Shown: positions 38,167 through 49,700, counted from the stretch's first letter. The stretch: 64,000 nt of DNA from Arthrobacter horti (GCF_030731045.1 NZ_JAVALS010000001.1:684532-748531); one strand, 5' to 3'. Numbers and translations are program-made. Notes: generated by a model not told the origin, from the sequence alone.

Positions 38167-39474
38167 TCAGCCGCGGCCCTGCCGGGTCCGCTCCCACAGG
38201 ACACGGGCCAGCGGACGAGGGCTGATGCCCGCCTCGCGGCGGGCCCTGCGGCGCACCACGGCCACGGCGATGGAACCCACGGCGAGGAAGAAGAACTGTG
38301 TGGCCAGGGCGATCCGGAAGGGTTGCAGGCCGTAAAGCTCGCCATGGGAGAAGCCGCCGGCGTTCAGCAGGTCCAGGACGAGCCCGATGACGTACATGCT
38401 CAGAAGGGCCGCGACGAATCCGCCCACGTTCACGATGCCCGTGGCGGTTCCGATCCTCTCCACCGGGTTGGACGTGCGGGCGAAGTCGAATCCGATCATG
38501 GATGCGGGGCCGCCGAAGCCCATGACCACCACCAGGCCGATGAGAAGCCACAGGGGTGAACGTCCCGGCCACAGCAGCACCACCAGCCATCCGGCGCCCG
38601 TCAGGAAGGAGACCAGCAACACCATGGAGGACCGTCTGACCGGATGCAGGGAGACGAAGCGTCCGAAGAACGGACCCGCCACCATGCTCACCAGGACGTA
38701 GATGCTCATGACGGTGGATGCGGTGGCACGGTCCAGGCCCTGGGCGGAGATGAGGAAGGGGTATCCCCAGGCCAGCGCGAAGACGGTGCCGGCGAACGGC
38801 GTGGTGAAGTGGCTCCAGAGCCCCAGCCGGGTCCCGGGTTCCTTCCAGGAGGCTGCGAGCGCCCGGCGGATGTCCGTCAGGCCACCGTGCGAGGCGGTCC
38901 GGGCGCGGCCCTCCGGAGTGTCGCGCAGCAGCAGGAGCACCAGCACACAGGCGAGCGCGGAGAGCGAGGCCAGTGAGAGAAACGCAGGGGTCCAGGAGAT
39001 GGAGTGCAGAAGCCACGCGAACGGGATCACCGAGATGAGCTGTCCGGTCTGGCCCACCACACCGGTGAACTGGGTGAGCAGCGGGACCCTGCGCGCCGGG
39101 AACCAGGCGGGGAGAAGGCGCAGGACGGAGATGAAGGTGGCGGCATCGCCGGCGCCGACCAGAACCCTGCCGACCACGCCCGCGGACACGGAGTCCGCCG
39201 CGGCCAGCTGCGCCTGGCCCAGGCACATGAGGACGGCCCCGCCGGCGATCATGAGACGGGGGCCCAGACGGTCGACCAGCACCCCCACGGGGATCTGGAG
39301 CCCGGCGTAGACCAGGAGCTGCAGCACGGAGAAGGCGGAGATGGCCGCGGCGCTGGCATGGAACCGCTGCGTGGCCTCCAGGCCGGCGATGCCGAAGGAC
39401 GTCCGCTGTGTCACCGCCACCAGGTACGCGAAGACTCCGACACCCCACACCAGCCACGACCGCATTCCACGCAC
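38167..39474 (-). CDS. Major facilitator superfamily transporter
   Basis: About 435 residues from the GTG at 39,474; an ATG at 39,465 and a GTG at 39,492 are alternatives. Twelve hydrophobic segments are visible. The cytoplasmic loop VLVDRLGPRLMIAGG matches the G-x-x-x-D-R-x-G-x-R MFS loop between helices 2 and 3. ISVLRLLPAWFP resembles the nitrate/organic-anion or hexose-phosphate-type branch, but the substrate cannot be fixed. It follows the PAC2 gene on the same strand after about 30 bp, so the two are probably co-transcribed. Confidence 0.88.
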   Translation of the reverse strand: MRGMRSWLVWGVGVFAYLVAVTQRTSFGIAGLEATQRFHASAAAISAFSVLQLLVYAGLQIPVGVLVDRLGPRLMIAGGAVLMCLGQAQLAAADSVSAGVVGRVLVGAGDAATFISVLRLLPAWFPARRVPLLTQFTGVVGQTGQLISVIPFAWLLHSISWTPAFLSLASLSALACVLVLLLLRDTPEGRARTASHGGLTDIRRALAASWKEPGTRLGLWSHFTTPFAGTVFALAWGYPFLISAQGLDRATASTVMSIYVLVSMVAGPFFGRFVSLHPVRRSSMVLLVSFLTGAGWLVVLLWPGRSPLWLLIGLVVVMGFGGPASMIGFDFARTSNPVERIGTATGIVNVGGFVAALLSMYVIGLVLDLLNAGGFSHGELYGLQPFRIALATQFFFLAVGSIAVAVVRRRARREAGISPRPLARVLWERTRQGRG

Positions 39475-39505
39475 CGTCCCATTCTCCCGCACCCACGAGT
39501 GGGGA

Positions 39506-40498
39506 TCAGTCGGAACCGGCGTGCGGCCCCTCGCCGTCGGACGACGCCGGCCCATCCTCCTGCTGGAAGAGCTCCTGGGCGAGGTAGGCCTCCACCGCTG
39601 CGCCGAGCGACTCGGCACTGGGAAGCTCGTCGTTCTCGTCGGCCAGGAGGGACCGGCGCACGGTGTTGCCGGAGTATTCGTCGTACCGTTCCTCCAGGTT
39701 CTTCACCACCTGCTGGACGTCCTCACTCGCCGCGACCTGTTCGGCGATCTGCCGGGCCACGTCGCGCCCCACTTCGCGGAGACGGTCCGTGGGCAGCATG
39801 AGCGAAGCGGCGGCGCCGAGGTACTCCATCCCGGCCACGGCGGCCTGCGGATACTCCGCGTCGGCCACATAGTGCGGGACGTGGATGACGTATCCGGCCA
39901 CGTTCCGCCCCGCACCGATCAGTTTCAGCTCCAGGACGTGCCCGATCGCGGCCGGCACCTCCACCGTGGGCTTCCAGACCGAGATCCCCTCGATCAGTTC
40001 GGGTCGGTTGCCGTGCACGGTCACCCCCACGGGCCGCGTGTGCGGCACGGGCATGGGGATGGAATGCACCCAGGTCACCAGGTTCACGTCGAGCCGCTCC
40101 ACGAGGGAAACGACGGCGCGGGCGAACCGCTCCCACTGCAGGTCCGGTTCGAATCCGCCGAGGAAGAGGAACGGGGTGCCCAGCGGGTCCTCCAGGAGGT
40201 ACAGGGCCAGGCGCGGCGGGGTGTAGTCCTGGAGGTGGTCCTCCACGAACGACATGTGGGGGCGCCGGGACCGGTAGTCGAGCAGCTGATCGGCGTCGAA
40301 CACGGCCACCGGGCGCGCCCCGGGAAGATCCAGCAGCTCACCGGAGAGCTGCCGGACCACATGCCCGGCGTCGGCGAAGCCCGTGAACGCCATCAAGAGG
40401 TTCAAGCCCTTCAGGGAAGGATCCCGCAGAAGCTCCTCATCCGCCCGGTACAGACCGGCGGGGTCCAGCAGCGCACCGTACGTCTCGTCAAACACCAT
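39506..40498 (-). CDS. PAC2-family protein (proteasome-assembly-chaperone-like)
   Basis: 330 residues. MAFTGFADAGHVVRQLSGEL near the start, FLFLGGFEPDLQWERFARAV, and VTVHGNRPELIEGI are typical of the bacterial PAC2 group. The group shares the fold of archaeal and eukaryotic proteasome-assembly chaperones, but its bacterial role is unproven. The C-terminus is acidic. Divergent from pepA with a 228-bp gap. Actinobacteria can carry proteasomes, but none is encoded in this window. Confidence 0.88.
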   Translation of the reverse strand: MVFDETYGALLDPAGLYRADEELLRDPSLKGLNLLMAFTGFADAGHVVRQLSGELLDLPGARPVAVFDADQLLDYRSRRPHMSFVEDHLQDYTPPRLALYLLEDPLGTPFLFLGGFEPDLQWERFARAVVSLVERLDVNLVTWVHSIPMPVPHTRPVGVTVHGNRPELIEGISVWKPTVEVPAAIGHVLELKLIGAGRNVAGYVIHVPHYVADAEYPQAAVAGMEYLGAAASLMLPTDRLREVGRDVARQIAEQVAASEDVQQVVKNLEERYDEYSGNTVRRSLLADENDELPSAESLGAAVEAYLAQELFQQEDGPASSDGEGPHAGSD

Positions 40499-40726
40499 GC
40501 CTCCGTATGCGGCCGGCTTCCGGCCGGCTCATCGATCCACGTCCGCACCGTGGCGGACACACCTCTGAAGGGTGCAACGCCCCGCTGAGGCGCCCGCATT
40601 CCCGTCACCGGGATCCCGCCCGGCCACGGGCTACGATCTTAGATGGTGAACGGCGCCACAGGCGGCGGCACCAGCGACCGAGTGGGACAAGGACGTCCAC
40701 CCCTACAAGAAGTGAGGCAGATACTC

Positions 40727-42229
40727 GTGGCCAAGAGCAGCGAAGTCACCCTTGAAGCAATCAGCGGAGAACTGAAGAAGAAGCCCAGCGACGTCGTCGT
40801 GATCGGCGTGCGGCAGGGGGCCGACGGTCCCGAGCTGGCCGCCAACCCCCTCAGCGCCAAGGCCGCCGAGGCGCTCCAGGCCTCGCTCACGGCGCTCGGG
40901 GTCACCGGTGCCGCGGACCAGCTGCACCGTCTCCCGGGCGTGGACGGCCTGGGGGCCGACGTCATCGCGCTCGCCGGCCTCGGCAAGAACGACGACGGCG
41001 AGTCCCTCCGCCGCGCCGCCGGCTCGGCGGTGCGCCAGCTCGCCGGCACCTCGACCGTGACGCTCTCCTTCCCACTCGCCGATGTCGCGGCCCTGGCCGC
41101 CGTCGCCGAGGGCGCCGCCCTGGGCGCGTACGCCTTCCACGAGCACCGTTCCTCCCGCGACGGGCTCAAGACGCCCGTCACCACGGTCCGCATCCACACG
41201 GAGCTGGCCGGCGCCGACGGCGCCAAGGAGGCGCTCCGCCGCGCCGCCGTCGTCGGCCGCTACGTGAACTCCACCCGCGATCTGGTGAACCAGCCGCCGA
41301 ACGTGCTGTACCCGGAAAGCTTCGCCGCCGCCGCGAAGGACGCCGCCAAGCCGCTGCCCGTCAAGGTCACGGTGTGGGATGAGAAGCGTCTGGAGAAGGA
41401 GGGCTTCGGCGGCATTCTCGGCGTCGGTAAGGGCTCCTCCCGCCCGCCGCGCCTGGTCAAGGTCGAATACGCACCCGCCAAGTCGCGTGCCCACCTCGCC
41501 CTGGTGGGCAAGGGCATCACCTTCGACACCGGCGGCATCTCCCTCAAGCCGCCGGCGAACATGGACGAGATGAAGAGCGACATGGCCGGTGCGGCCACCG
41601 TGCTGAACACCGCCCTCGCGGCCGCCGAGCTGGGCCTGCCGGTCACGGTGACCGCCTGGCTGTGCATCGCGGAGAACATGCCCAGCGGCACCGCCCAGCG
41701 CCCGTCCGACGTCATGACCGTCTTCGGCGGCAAGACCGTGGAGGTTCTCAACACGGACGCCGAGGGCCGCCTGGTCATGGCCGACGGCCTGGTCGCCGCC
41801 AGCCAGGAGCAGCCCGATGTGATCATCGACGTCGCCACCCTCACCGGTGCCCAGCTGATCGCCCTCGGCGACCGCACCGCGGGCCTCATGGGACACGACG
41901 GCGTCACCGCGGCGCTCAAGGCCTCCGCGGACGCCGCCGGGGAGCTCATGTGGCCGATGCCGATCCCCGAGGAGCTGCGCCCCACGCTGGACTCCGAGGT
42001 GGCCGATCTGGCCAACATCGGCGCCCGGCACGGCGGCATGATGACCGCGGCCGCCTTCTTGCGGGAGTTCGTCGGAAGCGACGCCACGGGCGAGACCATC
42101 TCCTGGGCCCACATCGACATCGCCGGCCCGTCCTTCAACAACGGCTCCGCCTACGGCTACACCCCCAAGAAGGCCACCGGCTCCGCTCTGCGCACCCTCC
42201 TGAGCTACGCCGAGACGCTCGCCTCCTGA
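40727..42229 (+). CDS. pepA: Leucyl aminopeptidase (M17)
   Basis: 500 residues from the GTG at 40,727 (GTGAGG upstream). The M17 signature NTDAEGRL is at residues 342-349. Metal and catalytic segments VGKGITFDTGGISLKP (Lys, Asp) and MDEMKSDMAGAATV are intact. It is a cytoplasmic hexameric di-metal exopeptidase that removes N-terminal Leu and other residues. An upstream GTG or ATG in frame to 40,643 lacks family resemblance. A long inverted repeat follows the gene. Confidence 0.96.
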   Translation: MAKSSEVTLEAISGELKKKPSDVVVIGVRQGADGPELAANPLSAKAAEALQASLTALGVTGAADQLHRLPGVDGLGADVIALAGLGKNDDGESLRRAAGSAVRQLAGTSTVTLSFPLADVAALAAVAEGAALGAYAFHEHRSSRDGLKTPVTTVRIHTELAGADGAKEALRRAAVVGRYVNSTRDLVNQPPNVLYPESFAAAAKDAAKPLPVKVTVWDEKRLEKEGFGGILGVGKGSSRPPRLVKVEYAPAKSRAHLALVGKGITFDTGGISLKPPANMDEMKSDMAGAATVLNTALAAAELGLPVTVTAWLCIAENMPSGTAQRPSDVMTVFGGKTVEVLNTDAEGRLVMADGLVAASQEQPDVIIDVATLTGAQLIALGDRTAGLMGHDGVTAALKASADAAGELMWPMPIPEELRPTLDSEVADLANIGARHGGMMTAAAFLREFVGSDATGETISWAHIDIAGPSFNNGSAYGYTPKKATGSALRTLLSYAETLAS

Positions 42230-42240
42230 CCCTTCCGCCC

Positions 42241-42310
42241 CGGCGCGGCGGCCTTGCAGACCCGTTCAGAAATAAATGAACGTGAGTCACCACACAAGGC
42301 CGCCGCGCCG
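42241..42310 (+). terminator. Long nested hairpin downstream of pepA
   Basis: CGGCGCGGCGGCCTTG (42,241-42,256) and CAAGGCCGCCGCGCCG (42,295-42,310) form a perfect 16-bp stem. The 38-nt loop itself contains GTTCA...TGAAC. No T-run follows. It may be a terminator or a processed RNA structure. Confidence 0.6.
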
Positions 42311-42505
42311 AAGCCTTTTAAGGTGCACCATGGACGGGGTGAGACTAAGGTGAGAGCCAATGGCTCAGTGACGGTCCAGGGGGCAGTCACAAAAGCATGA
42401 CCACTGCAGAAGAACCCGAGCTGCTGGCATAATCGCGGCAGGCAAAGGTCCAGACCAAGAGGGTGCCGCACGGCACCGTCTCGACAGATTCACAGGAGCG
42501 TCCAC

Positions 42506-43885
42506 GTGGCCGATACGGCAACTGCGCAAGAATTCGACATCCTCGTCCTGGGTGGTGGCAGCGCGGGGTACTCCGCAGCCATCCGCGCCACGGAGCTGGG
42601 CATGACGGTGGGCCTCGTGGAGCGGGCCAAGCTGGGCGGCACCTGCCTGCACACCGGCTGTATCCCGACCAAGGCATACCTGCACTCGGCGGAACTGGCC
42701 GACCACGCCCGTGACAGCGCCAAGTACGGCGTGAACACGACGCTGGACTCCATCAATCTCGGCACCGTGCGCGATCACAAGAACAGCATCGTCGCCGGCA
42801 AGCACAAGGGTCTCACCGGCCTGCTGAAGATGAAGAAGGTCAACATCATCGAGGGCGAGGGCAAGCTCACCTCCCCCGACACCATCACCGTCGATGGTGT
42901 GGCCTACAAGGGCAAGAACATCATCCTGGCCACCGGTTCCACCTCCAAGACCATGGGTCTGAACATCGAGGGCCGTGTGATCACCTCCACCGAGGCGCTG
43001 GAGATGAGCGAGCTCCCGTCCTCCGCGATCGTCCTGGGCGGCGGCGTGATCGGCGTTGAGTTCGCTTCCATGTGGAACTCTTTCGGCGTGGACGTCACCA
43101 TCGTCGAGGGCCTGCCCTCCCTGGTCCCGAACGAGGATCCGGCCATCATCAAGGTCCTGGAGCGCGAGTTCAAGAAGAAGGGCATCAAGTTCAAGACCGG
43201 TGTCTTCTTCGAGAAGGTCGAGCAGACCGCCGAGCAGGCCACCGTCACCCTGGCTGACGGCACCTCCGTCTCCGCCGACATCGTGCTCGTGGCCGTCGGC
43301 CGCGGCCCCGTCACCGAGGGCTTCGGTTTCGCGGAGCAGGGTGTGACCCTGGACCGGGGCTTCGTCATCACGAACGAGCGTCTGCACACCGGCGTGGGCA
43401 ACATCTACGCCATCGGCGACATCGTCCCCGGCGTCCAGCTGGCCCACCGCGGCTACCAGCAGGGCATCTTCGTCGCCGAGGAGATCGCCGGTCTCAACCC
43501 GGTCGTCGTCGATGACGTCAACATCCCGAAGGTGACCTTCTGCGAACCGGAGATCATGTCGGTGGGCTACTCCCAGCCCAAGGCCGAAGAGAAGTTCGGC
43601 AAGGACAACATCGAGACCACCGAGTACAACCTGGCCGGCAACGGCAAGTCCTCGATCCTCGGCACCAGCGGCCTGGTCAAGATGATCCGCGTCAAGAACG
43701 GCCCGATCGTCGGCGTGACCGGCATCGGCGGCCGCTTCGGCGAGCAGGTCGGCGAAGCTCAGCTGATCGTGAACTGGGAGGCCTTCCCGGAGGATGTGGC
43801 CACCCTGATCCACGCTCACCCGACGCAGAACGAGTCCCTCGGCGAGGCCGCCCTGGCCCTGGCCGGCAAGCCACTGCACGGCTGA
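42506..43885 (+). CDS. lpd: Dihydrolipoyl dehydrogenase (E3)
   Basis: 459 residues from a GTG start with CAGGAG upstream. The FAD motif [18 protein letters not shown], the redox disulfide [11 protein letters not shown] (Cys47, Cys52), the NAD motif [14 protein letters not shown] and the C-terminal [13 protein letters not shown] (active-site His/Glu) are all present. It reoxidises dihydrolipoamide on E2 of the pyruvate and 2-oxoglutarate dehydrogenase complexes. The E2 gene follows after 116 bp on the same strand. Confidence 0.97.
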   Translation: MADTATAQEFDILVLGGGSAGYSAAIRATELGMTVGLVERAKLGGTCLHTGCIPTKAYLHSAELADHARDSAKYGVNTTLDSINLGTVRDHKNSIVAGKHKGLTGLLKMKKVNIIEGEGKLTSPDTITVDGVAYKGKNIILATGSTSKTMGLNIEGRVITSTEALEMSELPSSAIVLGGGVIGVEFASMWNSFGVDVTIVEGLPSLVPNEDPAIIKVLEREFKKKGIKFKTGVFFEKVEQTAEQATVTLADGTSVSADIVLVAVGRGPVTEGFGFAEQGVTLDRGFVITNERLHTGVGNIYAIGDIVPGVQLAHRGYQQGIFVAEEIAGLNPVVVDDVNIPKVTFCEPEIMSVGYSQPKAEEKFGKDNIETTEYNLAGNGKSSILGTSGLVKMIRVKNGPIVGVTGIGGRFGEQVGEAQLIVNWEAFPEDVATLIHAHPTQNESLGEAALALAGKPLHG

Positions 43886-44001
43886 TGACTTCGGGTCAGG
43901 GCACCATCCCGGCGCCCTGCCCCACCCCGGTGGCCGGCTCGAACCGGCCACCGGACCACAGAATTTCCAGGCAAAAGATCACGAAGGAGAACGGGGACGA
44001 C

Positions 44002-45693
44002 ATGTCTGAATCCGTTAACTTGCCCGCACTCGGCGAGAGCGTCACGGAGGGTACCGTCACCCGCTGGCTGAAGTCCGTCGGCGACCGCGTCGAAATCGAC
44101 GAACCGCTGCTGGAGGTTTCCACTGACAAGGTGGACACCGAGATCCCGTCCCCCATCGCCGGCGTGATCGAGCAGATCCTCGTCGCTGAGGACGAGACCG
44201 CAGAGGTCGGCGCAGCCCTGGTCGTCATCGGCGACGGCTCGGGTTCCGGTTCCGCCCCCGCAGCTCCGGCACCCGTCGAGGAGGCCGCACCGGCTCCCGC
44301 CGCAGAGGCCCCGGCCGCTCCGGCCACCGTTGAGGCTCCCGTCGCTGCCGCACCTGCCGGCGAAGGCACCGAGGTCACTCTCCCCGCTCTGGGCGAGTCC
44401 GTCACCGAGGGTACCGTCACCCGCTGGCTGAAGTCCGTCGGCGACTCCGTCGAAATCGACGAGCCCCTGCTGGAAGTCTCCACCGACAAGGTCGACACCG
44501 AGATCCCGTCCCCCGTGGCCGGCACCCTGCTGGAGATCCGCGTCAACGAGGACGACACCGCTGAGGTCGGCTCCGTGCTGGCCGTCATCGGCGCCGCCGG
44601 TGCTGCCGCCGCCCCTGCTGCTCCTGCCGCTGCTCCGGCCCCCGTGGCAGCCCCTGCACCGGCCGCCCCCGCAGCCGCACCGGCACCTGCTGCTCCGGCT
44701 CCCGCTGCTGCGCCCGCCCCGGCCGCTGCTCCGGTACCCGTGGCGGCCGCCGCCGATGCCGAGTCCTACGTGACCCCGCTCGTCCGCAAGCTCGCCAAGG
44801 ACAACGGCATCGATCTCGGCACCGTGTCCGGCACCGGCGTCGGCGGCCGTATCCGCAAGCAGGACGTCCAGGCCGCCATCGAGGCCAAGAAGGCCGCCGC
44901 CCCCGTGGCAGCCCCTGCCGCCGCAGCCGCTCCGGCCGCTGCTGCAGCTCCCGCAGTGGTCGCGTCCTCGCTGCGCGGCACCACGGCGAAGGCCCCGCGC
45001 ATCCGTCAGGTCATCGCCCGTCGCATGCGTGAATCGCTGGACATCTCCACTCAGCTGACCCAGGTCCACGAGATCGACATGACGCGCATCGTCAAGCTGC
45101 GCGGCACGGCCAAGAACAGCTTCAAGGCCGTCAACGGCGTCAACCTGACCTACCTGCCGTTCATCGCCAAGGCCGTCGCCGAGGCCCTGAAGGCCCACCC
45201 GACGCTGAACGCCGAGTACAACGAAGAGACTCAGCAGATCACCTACCACAACGCCGAGCACCTGGCGTTCGCCGTGGACACGGACAAGGGCCTCCTGGTC
45301 CCGGTCGTCTCCAACGCGGGTGACCTGAACCTCGCCGGCCTGGCGAGCAAGATCGCCGATGTCGCCGGCCGCACCCGCAGCGGCAAGATCGGTCCGGATG
45401 AGCTGTCCGGCGGCACCTTCTCGATCACCAACATCGGTTCGGTGGGCGCCCTCTTCGACACGCCGATCATCAACCAGCCGCAGGTCGCCATCCTGGGCAC
45501 CGGCACGATCGTGAAGCGCCCGATGGTCGTCACCGACGCCGACGGCAACGACTCGATCGCCATCCGCCACATGATGTACCTGTGCCTGACCTACGATCAC
45601 CGTCTGGTGGACGGCGCCGACGCCGGCCGCTTCCTGCAGACGGTCAAGGCCCGCCTCGAGGGTGGCGCCTTCGAGGGTGACCTCGGACTGTAG
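44002..45693 (+). CDS. sucB: Dihydrolipoamide acyltransferase E2 (2-oxoglutarate dehydrogenase type, two lipoyl domains)
   Basis: 563 residues from the ATG at 44,002 (AAGGAG upstream). Two near-identical lipoyl domains each carry [11 protein letters not shown] with the lipoylated Lys (Lys43 and Lys163). Long Ala/Pro linkers, an E3/E1-binding domain ([29 protein letters not shown]) and a catalytic domain with [15 protein letters not shown] (His, Asp near residues 533-537) follow. It transfers acyl groups to CoA. In actinobacteria this architecture serves the 2-oxoglutarate and/or pyruvate complexes. It is adjacent to lpd, and lipB-lipA lie 6 kb downstream. Confidence 0.9.
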   Translation: MSESVNLPALGESVTEGTVTRWLKSVGDRVEIDEPLLEVSTDKVDTEIPSPIAGVIEQILVAEDETAEVGAALVVIGDGSGSGSAPAAPAPVEEAAPAPAAEAPAAPATVEAPVAAAPAGEGTEVTLPALGESVTEGTVTRWLKSVGDSVEIDEPLLEVSTDKVDTEIPSPVAGTLLEIRVNEDDTAEVGSVLAVIGAAGAAAAPAAPAAAPAPVAAPAPAAPAAAPAPAAPAPAAAPAPAAAPVPVAAAADAESYVTPLVRKLAKDNGIDLGTVSGTGVGGRIRKQDVQAAIEAKKAAAPVAAPAAAAAPAAAAAPAVVASSLRGTTAKAPRIRQVIARRMRESLDISTQLTQVHEIDMTRIVKLRGTAKNSFKAVNGVNLTYLPFIAKAVAEALKAHPTLNAEYNEETQQITYHNAEHLAFAVDTDKGLLVPVVSNAGDLNLAGLASKIADVAGRTRSGKIGPDELSGGTFSITNIGSVGALFDTPIINQPQVAILGTGTIVKRPMVVTDADGNDSIAIRHMMYLCLTYDHRLVDGADAGRFLQTVKARLEGGAFEGDLGL

Positions 45694-45706
45694 TCACACG
45701 CAGCGC

Positions 45707-45748
45707 ACGACGGCGGCCCGCCTCCTTCCGGAGGCGGGCCGCCGTCGT
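45707..45748 (+). terminator. Terminator after sucB
   Basis: A perfect 19-bp stem ACGACGGCGGCCCGCCTCC / GGAGGCGGGCCGCCGTCGT with a TTCC loop, 14 bp after the stop. Confidence 0.92.
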
Positions 45749-45799
45749 CATTTCTACGGTCGGTCGAATCTCCTGACAGAGTGTCGCTAAACTGAAGGC

Positions 45800-46153
45800 A
45801 TGACTATCCTCTTCAGCATTCTGCTGTTCCTGCACATCGTCGGCGCAGGCATGATCGTCGGCTACTGGATCGCCACCATGAAAGAGCCCACCGTCCACCC
45901 GCGCCAGCGTGACGGTGCGTTCCTCCAGCTGCTGACCGGCATCGCGATGATGGGCCTGATCCCCCTCATTCCGGGCTTCGACGCCAACTACTTCAAGCTG
46001 GGCATCAAGTTCGCCATCGGCCTGGCCGTGGCCGTCCTGGCCGTCATCGGATCCCGCAAGGTCAAGAAGGGCGAGCCCGTCTCCACCGGACTGGCCCACG
46101 GCGTCGGTGGCCTTGCGCTGATCAACATCGCCATCGCCACGATCTGGCAGTGA
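45800..46153 (+). CDS. Small integral membrane protein
   Basis: 117 residues with about four hydrophobic helices: residues 2-24, 42-60, 70-85 and 98-116. Charged loops lie between (MKEPTVHPRQRDG; GSRKVKKGE). I do not recognise a named family. Its own transcription unit, between two strong terminators, sits directly before the OsmC gene. Function unknown. Confidence 0.8.
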   Translation: MTILFSILLFLHIVGAGMIVGYWIATMKEPTVHPRQRDGAFLQLLTGIAMMGLIPLIPGFDANYFKLGIKFAIGLAVAVLAVIGSRKVKKGEPVSTGLAHGVGGLALINIAIATIWQ

Positions 46154-46284
46154 GACTGCTGCGGCGAGTTGTTACACCCGCCGCACCCGGGCCGCTCGTC
46201 CCGGAACCTGTCCCGTAATAAGCTGAATGCCGAAAGGCCCGTCGTTCCGCTCGGGCCGATTCCCCGACTTCCTAGGAGCAACTC

Positions 46285-46713
46285 ATGGCAGTGTCCCGCA
46301 GCGCATCCACCGTCTGGTCCGGCAACCTCTTCGAGGGTAAGGGTGAGACCACCTTCGAGAGCTCCACGCTCGGCACCCACCCCGTCACCTGGAAGGCCCG
46401 CTCCGAGGCCGCCGAGGGCAAGACCAGCCCGGAAGAGCTGATCGCCGCCGCCCACTCCGCCTGCTTCTCCATGGCCTTCAGCAATGAGCTGGACCAGGCC
46501 GGCTTCACCGCCACGGAGATCCGCACCAAGTCCGAGGTCGGCTTCCAGCCGGGCGTCGGCATCACGGGCAGCAAGCTGACCCTGGCCGCCACCATCCCGG
46601 GCATCTCCGAGGAGGACTTCCAGCGCATCGCCGAGGCCGCCAAGGTCGGCTGCCCGGTGTCCGGTGCCCTGGCCGGCATCGAGATCACCCTGGATGCCAC
46701 GCTGAACGCCTGA
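46285..46713 (+). CDS. OsmC/Ohr-family peroxiredoxin
   Basis: 142 residues. The start TVWSGNLFEGKG is typical of OsmC. The two catalytic cysteines are in AAHSACFSMAFSNEL and AAKVGCPVSGAL. Such enzymes reduce organic hydroperoxides using dihydrolipoamide or lipoylated proteins as electron donor, which would suit its place beside lpd and sucB. The family (OsmC versus Ohr) is not resolved. A strong hairpin follows. Confidence 0.92.
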   Translation: MAVSRSASTVWSGNLFEGKGETTFESSTLGTHPVTWKARSEAAEGKTSPEELIAAAHSACFSMAFSNELDQAGFTATEIRTKSEVGFQPGVGITGSKLTLAATIPGISEEDFQRIAEAAKVGCPVSGALAGIEITLDATLNA

Positions 46714-46729
46714 TCCAGCAGGAACGCCG

Positions 46730-46768
46730 GAGGGGCGGTGGGAACGGAATCCGTTCCCACCGCCCCTC
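46730..46768. terminator. Bidirectional terminator between the OsmC and tricorn genes
   Basis: A 19-bp stem GAGGGGCGGTGGGAACGGA / TCCGTTCCCACCGCCCCTC with a single central A, followed by TTTCGTT on the plus strand. The two flanking genes converge on it. Confidence 0.92.
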
Positions 46769-46793
46769 TTTCGTTCTCAGGCCGGCTCCGGGC

Positions 46794-49700
46794 TCAGGGG
46801 CGCGGACCGAGCGGCGGCGGGACCAGACGCGGCAGCGAAGTCCGCTCGGGCGCCCGCCGGGTGGGGATCTCCTGCAGCATCTCCCTCAGGACGCCGATCC
46901 CGTGTTCCAACTGCGGATCCGTGCCCGCCTTGTGGGCGTGCGGCGGGAACGGGATTTCGATGTCCGGGTCCACGCCCCGGTTCTCCACACCCCAGCCAGT
47001 GCCACCCTCGAAGAAGTTGGCGTAGCGGGGCTGCGACACGGGGGTGCCGTCCACCAGATCGAACTTCATGTCGATCCCGATCACACCACCCCAGGTGCGC
47101 ACACCGATCACAGGCCCGATCCCCCGCATCTTCACGATCTGCGTGATGATGTCGCCGTCGGAACCTGCGAACTCGTCCGTGAGAACCACGACGGGGCCAC
47201 GGACTGCCTGGTGCGGGTAGGTGATGGGGTATTCGCCACGGGGCAGCATCCACGCGTCGACCGTCCGTCCGATGAGTTCGGCCACGAGCTGCGAGGTGTG
47301 GCCGCCACGGTTGCGGCGGACGTCCACCAGCAGTGCGTCCTTGGCGGCCTCGGTCTCCAGATCACGGTGCAGCTGTGCCCAGCCGTGCGCCTGCATGTCC
47401 GGGATGTGCAGGTACCCGAAACGCCCGCCGGAGGCCTCATGCACGATCCTCCGCTTGGCCTGCACCCAGTCCTGGTAGCGCAGGCGTTCCTCCGAAGTCA
47501 GCGGCACGACGGCGGTCCGGCGGATCGCGCCGTCCTCGCCTCGGACGGTGAGTTCCACCGGCTGCCCGCCGGCGTCACGCAGCAGAGCGGCGGGCGTCGC
47601 CGCGGCCGCGCCGCCGAGCGGCGAGCCGTCGACGGCGAGCAGCACGTCCCCGGCCCGCACGCCGGCCCCGGGGCGGCGCAGCGGTGAGAGCGCCTGAGGG
47701 TCGGAGCTGTCGCCGTCGAGCACCCGTGCGATGGCCCATTCCCCGTCTCGCAGGGCGAGGTCGGCACCCAGGAATCCCTGCCGGCCGCTGCCCGGCTCAC
47801 TCGCTTCGGGGCTGCGCACATAGGCGTGCGAGGTGCCGAGTTCGCCGTGAAGCTCCCAGATCAGGTCCACCAGATCGTCATAGGATCCCACCCGGCTCAG
47901 GACCGGCTGGTAGCTCTCGTGAACGGCGTCCCAGTCCAGGCCGCCGAGGGATTCGTCCCAGAAGAAGTCGCGCTGCAGCCGCCAGGCCTCCCGGAACTGC
48001 TGCTTCCAGACCTTCTGGGGCTCCAGCTGAACCCGGATCCGCTCCAGGCCAACGTCCTCGGGCTCCGCGGGGTCCGCGGCGGTGGACACCGTGCGGAGCT
48101 TCCCCTCGGAGCGGAGCACTGCGCTCTTGCCGTCCGCCGAAAGCCGGTAGGCGCTCACGCCCTCGGCGAGCACGCTGCTCTTACCGTCCTCCAGCCCGAA
48201 GCGCACCAGCTTCGCCGGGCCGGACTCGTCCGTCAGGCGGGCCCGCCCGTCCCCGAGAACGCCGTCGGTGGGGACGTCCAGGTAGAGGACCGCGCCCGCC
48301 ACGGCCTGCAGTCCCTCGTAGTTGCCCTGGCTCACGGGAAGCGCGACGATCCGCTGGGCCAGGCCCTCGGCCTCGACCCGGACCGTCACGGGTGCCGGCG
48401 TCCCCGACGTGTCCGTGCCGCTCCCGGGAGCATTCGCCGTCTCGGCGACGCCCGGCCCGAACGGCGCCGGAGTGGACGCGTCCAGGACGGCCAGGTAGGG
48501 ACGGATCGGGTGGGGGAAGGCCAGGTCGAAGCCCTGCCCGTCATACACGGGATCGAAGCTGCGGCTGGAGAGGAACGCCAGGAACTTCCCGTCCGGGGTG
48601 AACGCGGGCGAGCCGTCCACGAACCGCCCATCGGTCACATCGATGATCCCGGCTCCCGCATCCCGCGAGCGCAGACGCAGGAACGTCCGGTCGGAATCCC
48701 CATCCGTGGCCTGCACCCAGGCGAAGTGGCTGCTGTCCGGGGCCCAGGCGAGGTGGTCAACGGAACCGGCACCGGTGGATTCGACGGTCTCCACCTCGCC
48801 GCTCCGCACGTCGATCAGGAGGACATCCCCGAACGCGGTGCCCGCCAGGAGCCGGAGTCCGTCCGGGCTCGGCTCCAGGCTGACCACGCGGGCCGGAAGG
48901 CCGAGTTCGCGATCGACAGGCCCGGCGTCCAGGTTGTCCGGGTTCTCCGGTTCCGGGGCGCCGGCGGATTCGTCGTCCTGGTTCCCGGCCGGCTCCGTCA
49001 CTGCGTCCTCTCCGGCCCCGCGGGCCGGGACCGGGCGCGGCAGCTCCACGGCGTCTGCCGGGCCGTCATTCGGCGCCTCGGCCGGCATGGGGGCCGGGGT
49101 GTTCGCCGCGGCCGTGACGCCGGCCGGCACCAGGGAGGTGATCCGGAGGGTCTCCTCCCCCGTAGTGTCGTGCACATAGGCCACGCGGTCATCGGCCAGG
49201 AAGCGCGGCAGGCGGGCACGGACGCCGCTGTCCGTCTCGAGTCCGCGGGCCGGGCCGTCCTTGTGACGCAGCCAATGCAGGGCGCCGTGGCTCACCACCA
49301 GGCTTGAGGCACCGCTCGCGTCGGGCTGCGCCTCACGCAAGTGGGCGCCGACGTCGAGCGGCCGGGCGATGACACCGGTGGAACCGAGCCTGATATCCAG
49401 CCTGCGTGCCTCCCCGGCACCAGCGTCGAGGAGGTACAGCTCGCCCGCCGACTCGAAGACCACCCTCCGGCCATCGCTCGCGGCGTGCCGCACGTAGAAG
49501 TCCTGGTGGTCCGTGTGGCGCGCCAGATCGCGGCCGTCCGGAGTGACCGAGTAGAGGTTGCCGTAGCCTTCGTGGTCGGACAGGAAATGGATCCGGCCGT
49601 TGACCCAGAGCGGGTCCGTCAGGTTCCCGTCCAGTTCCGGGACCAGCCGGACGAACTCACCGTTGCCGTCATGATCGATCCAGAGCTTGCCGGCCGTTCC

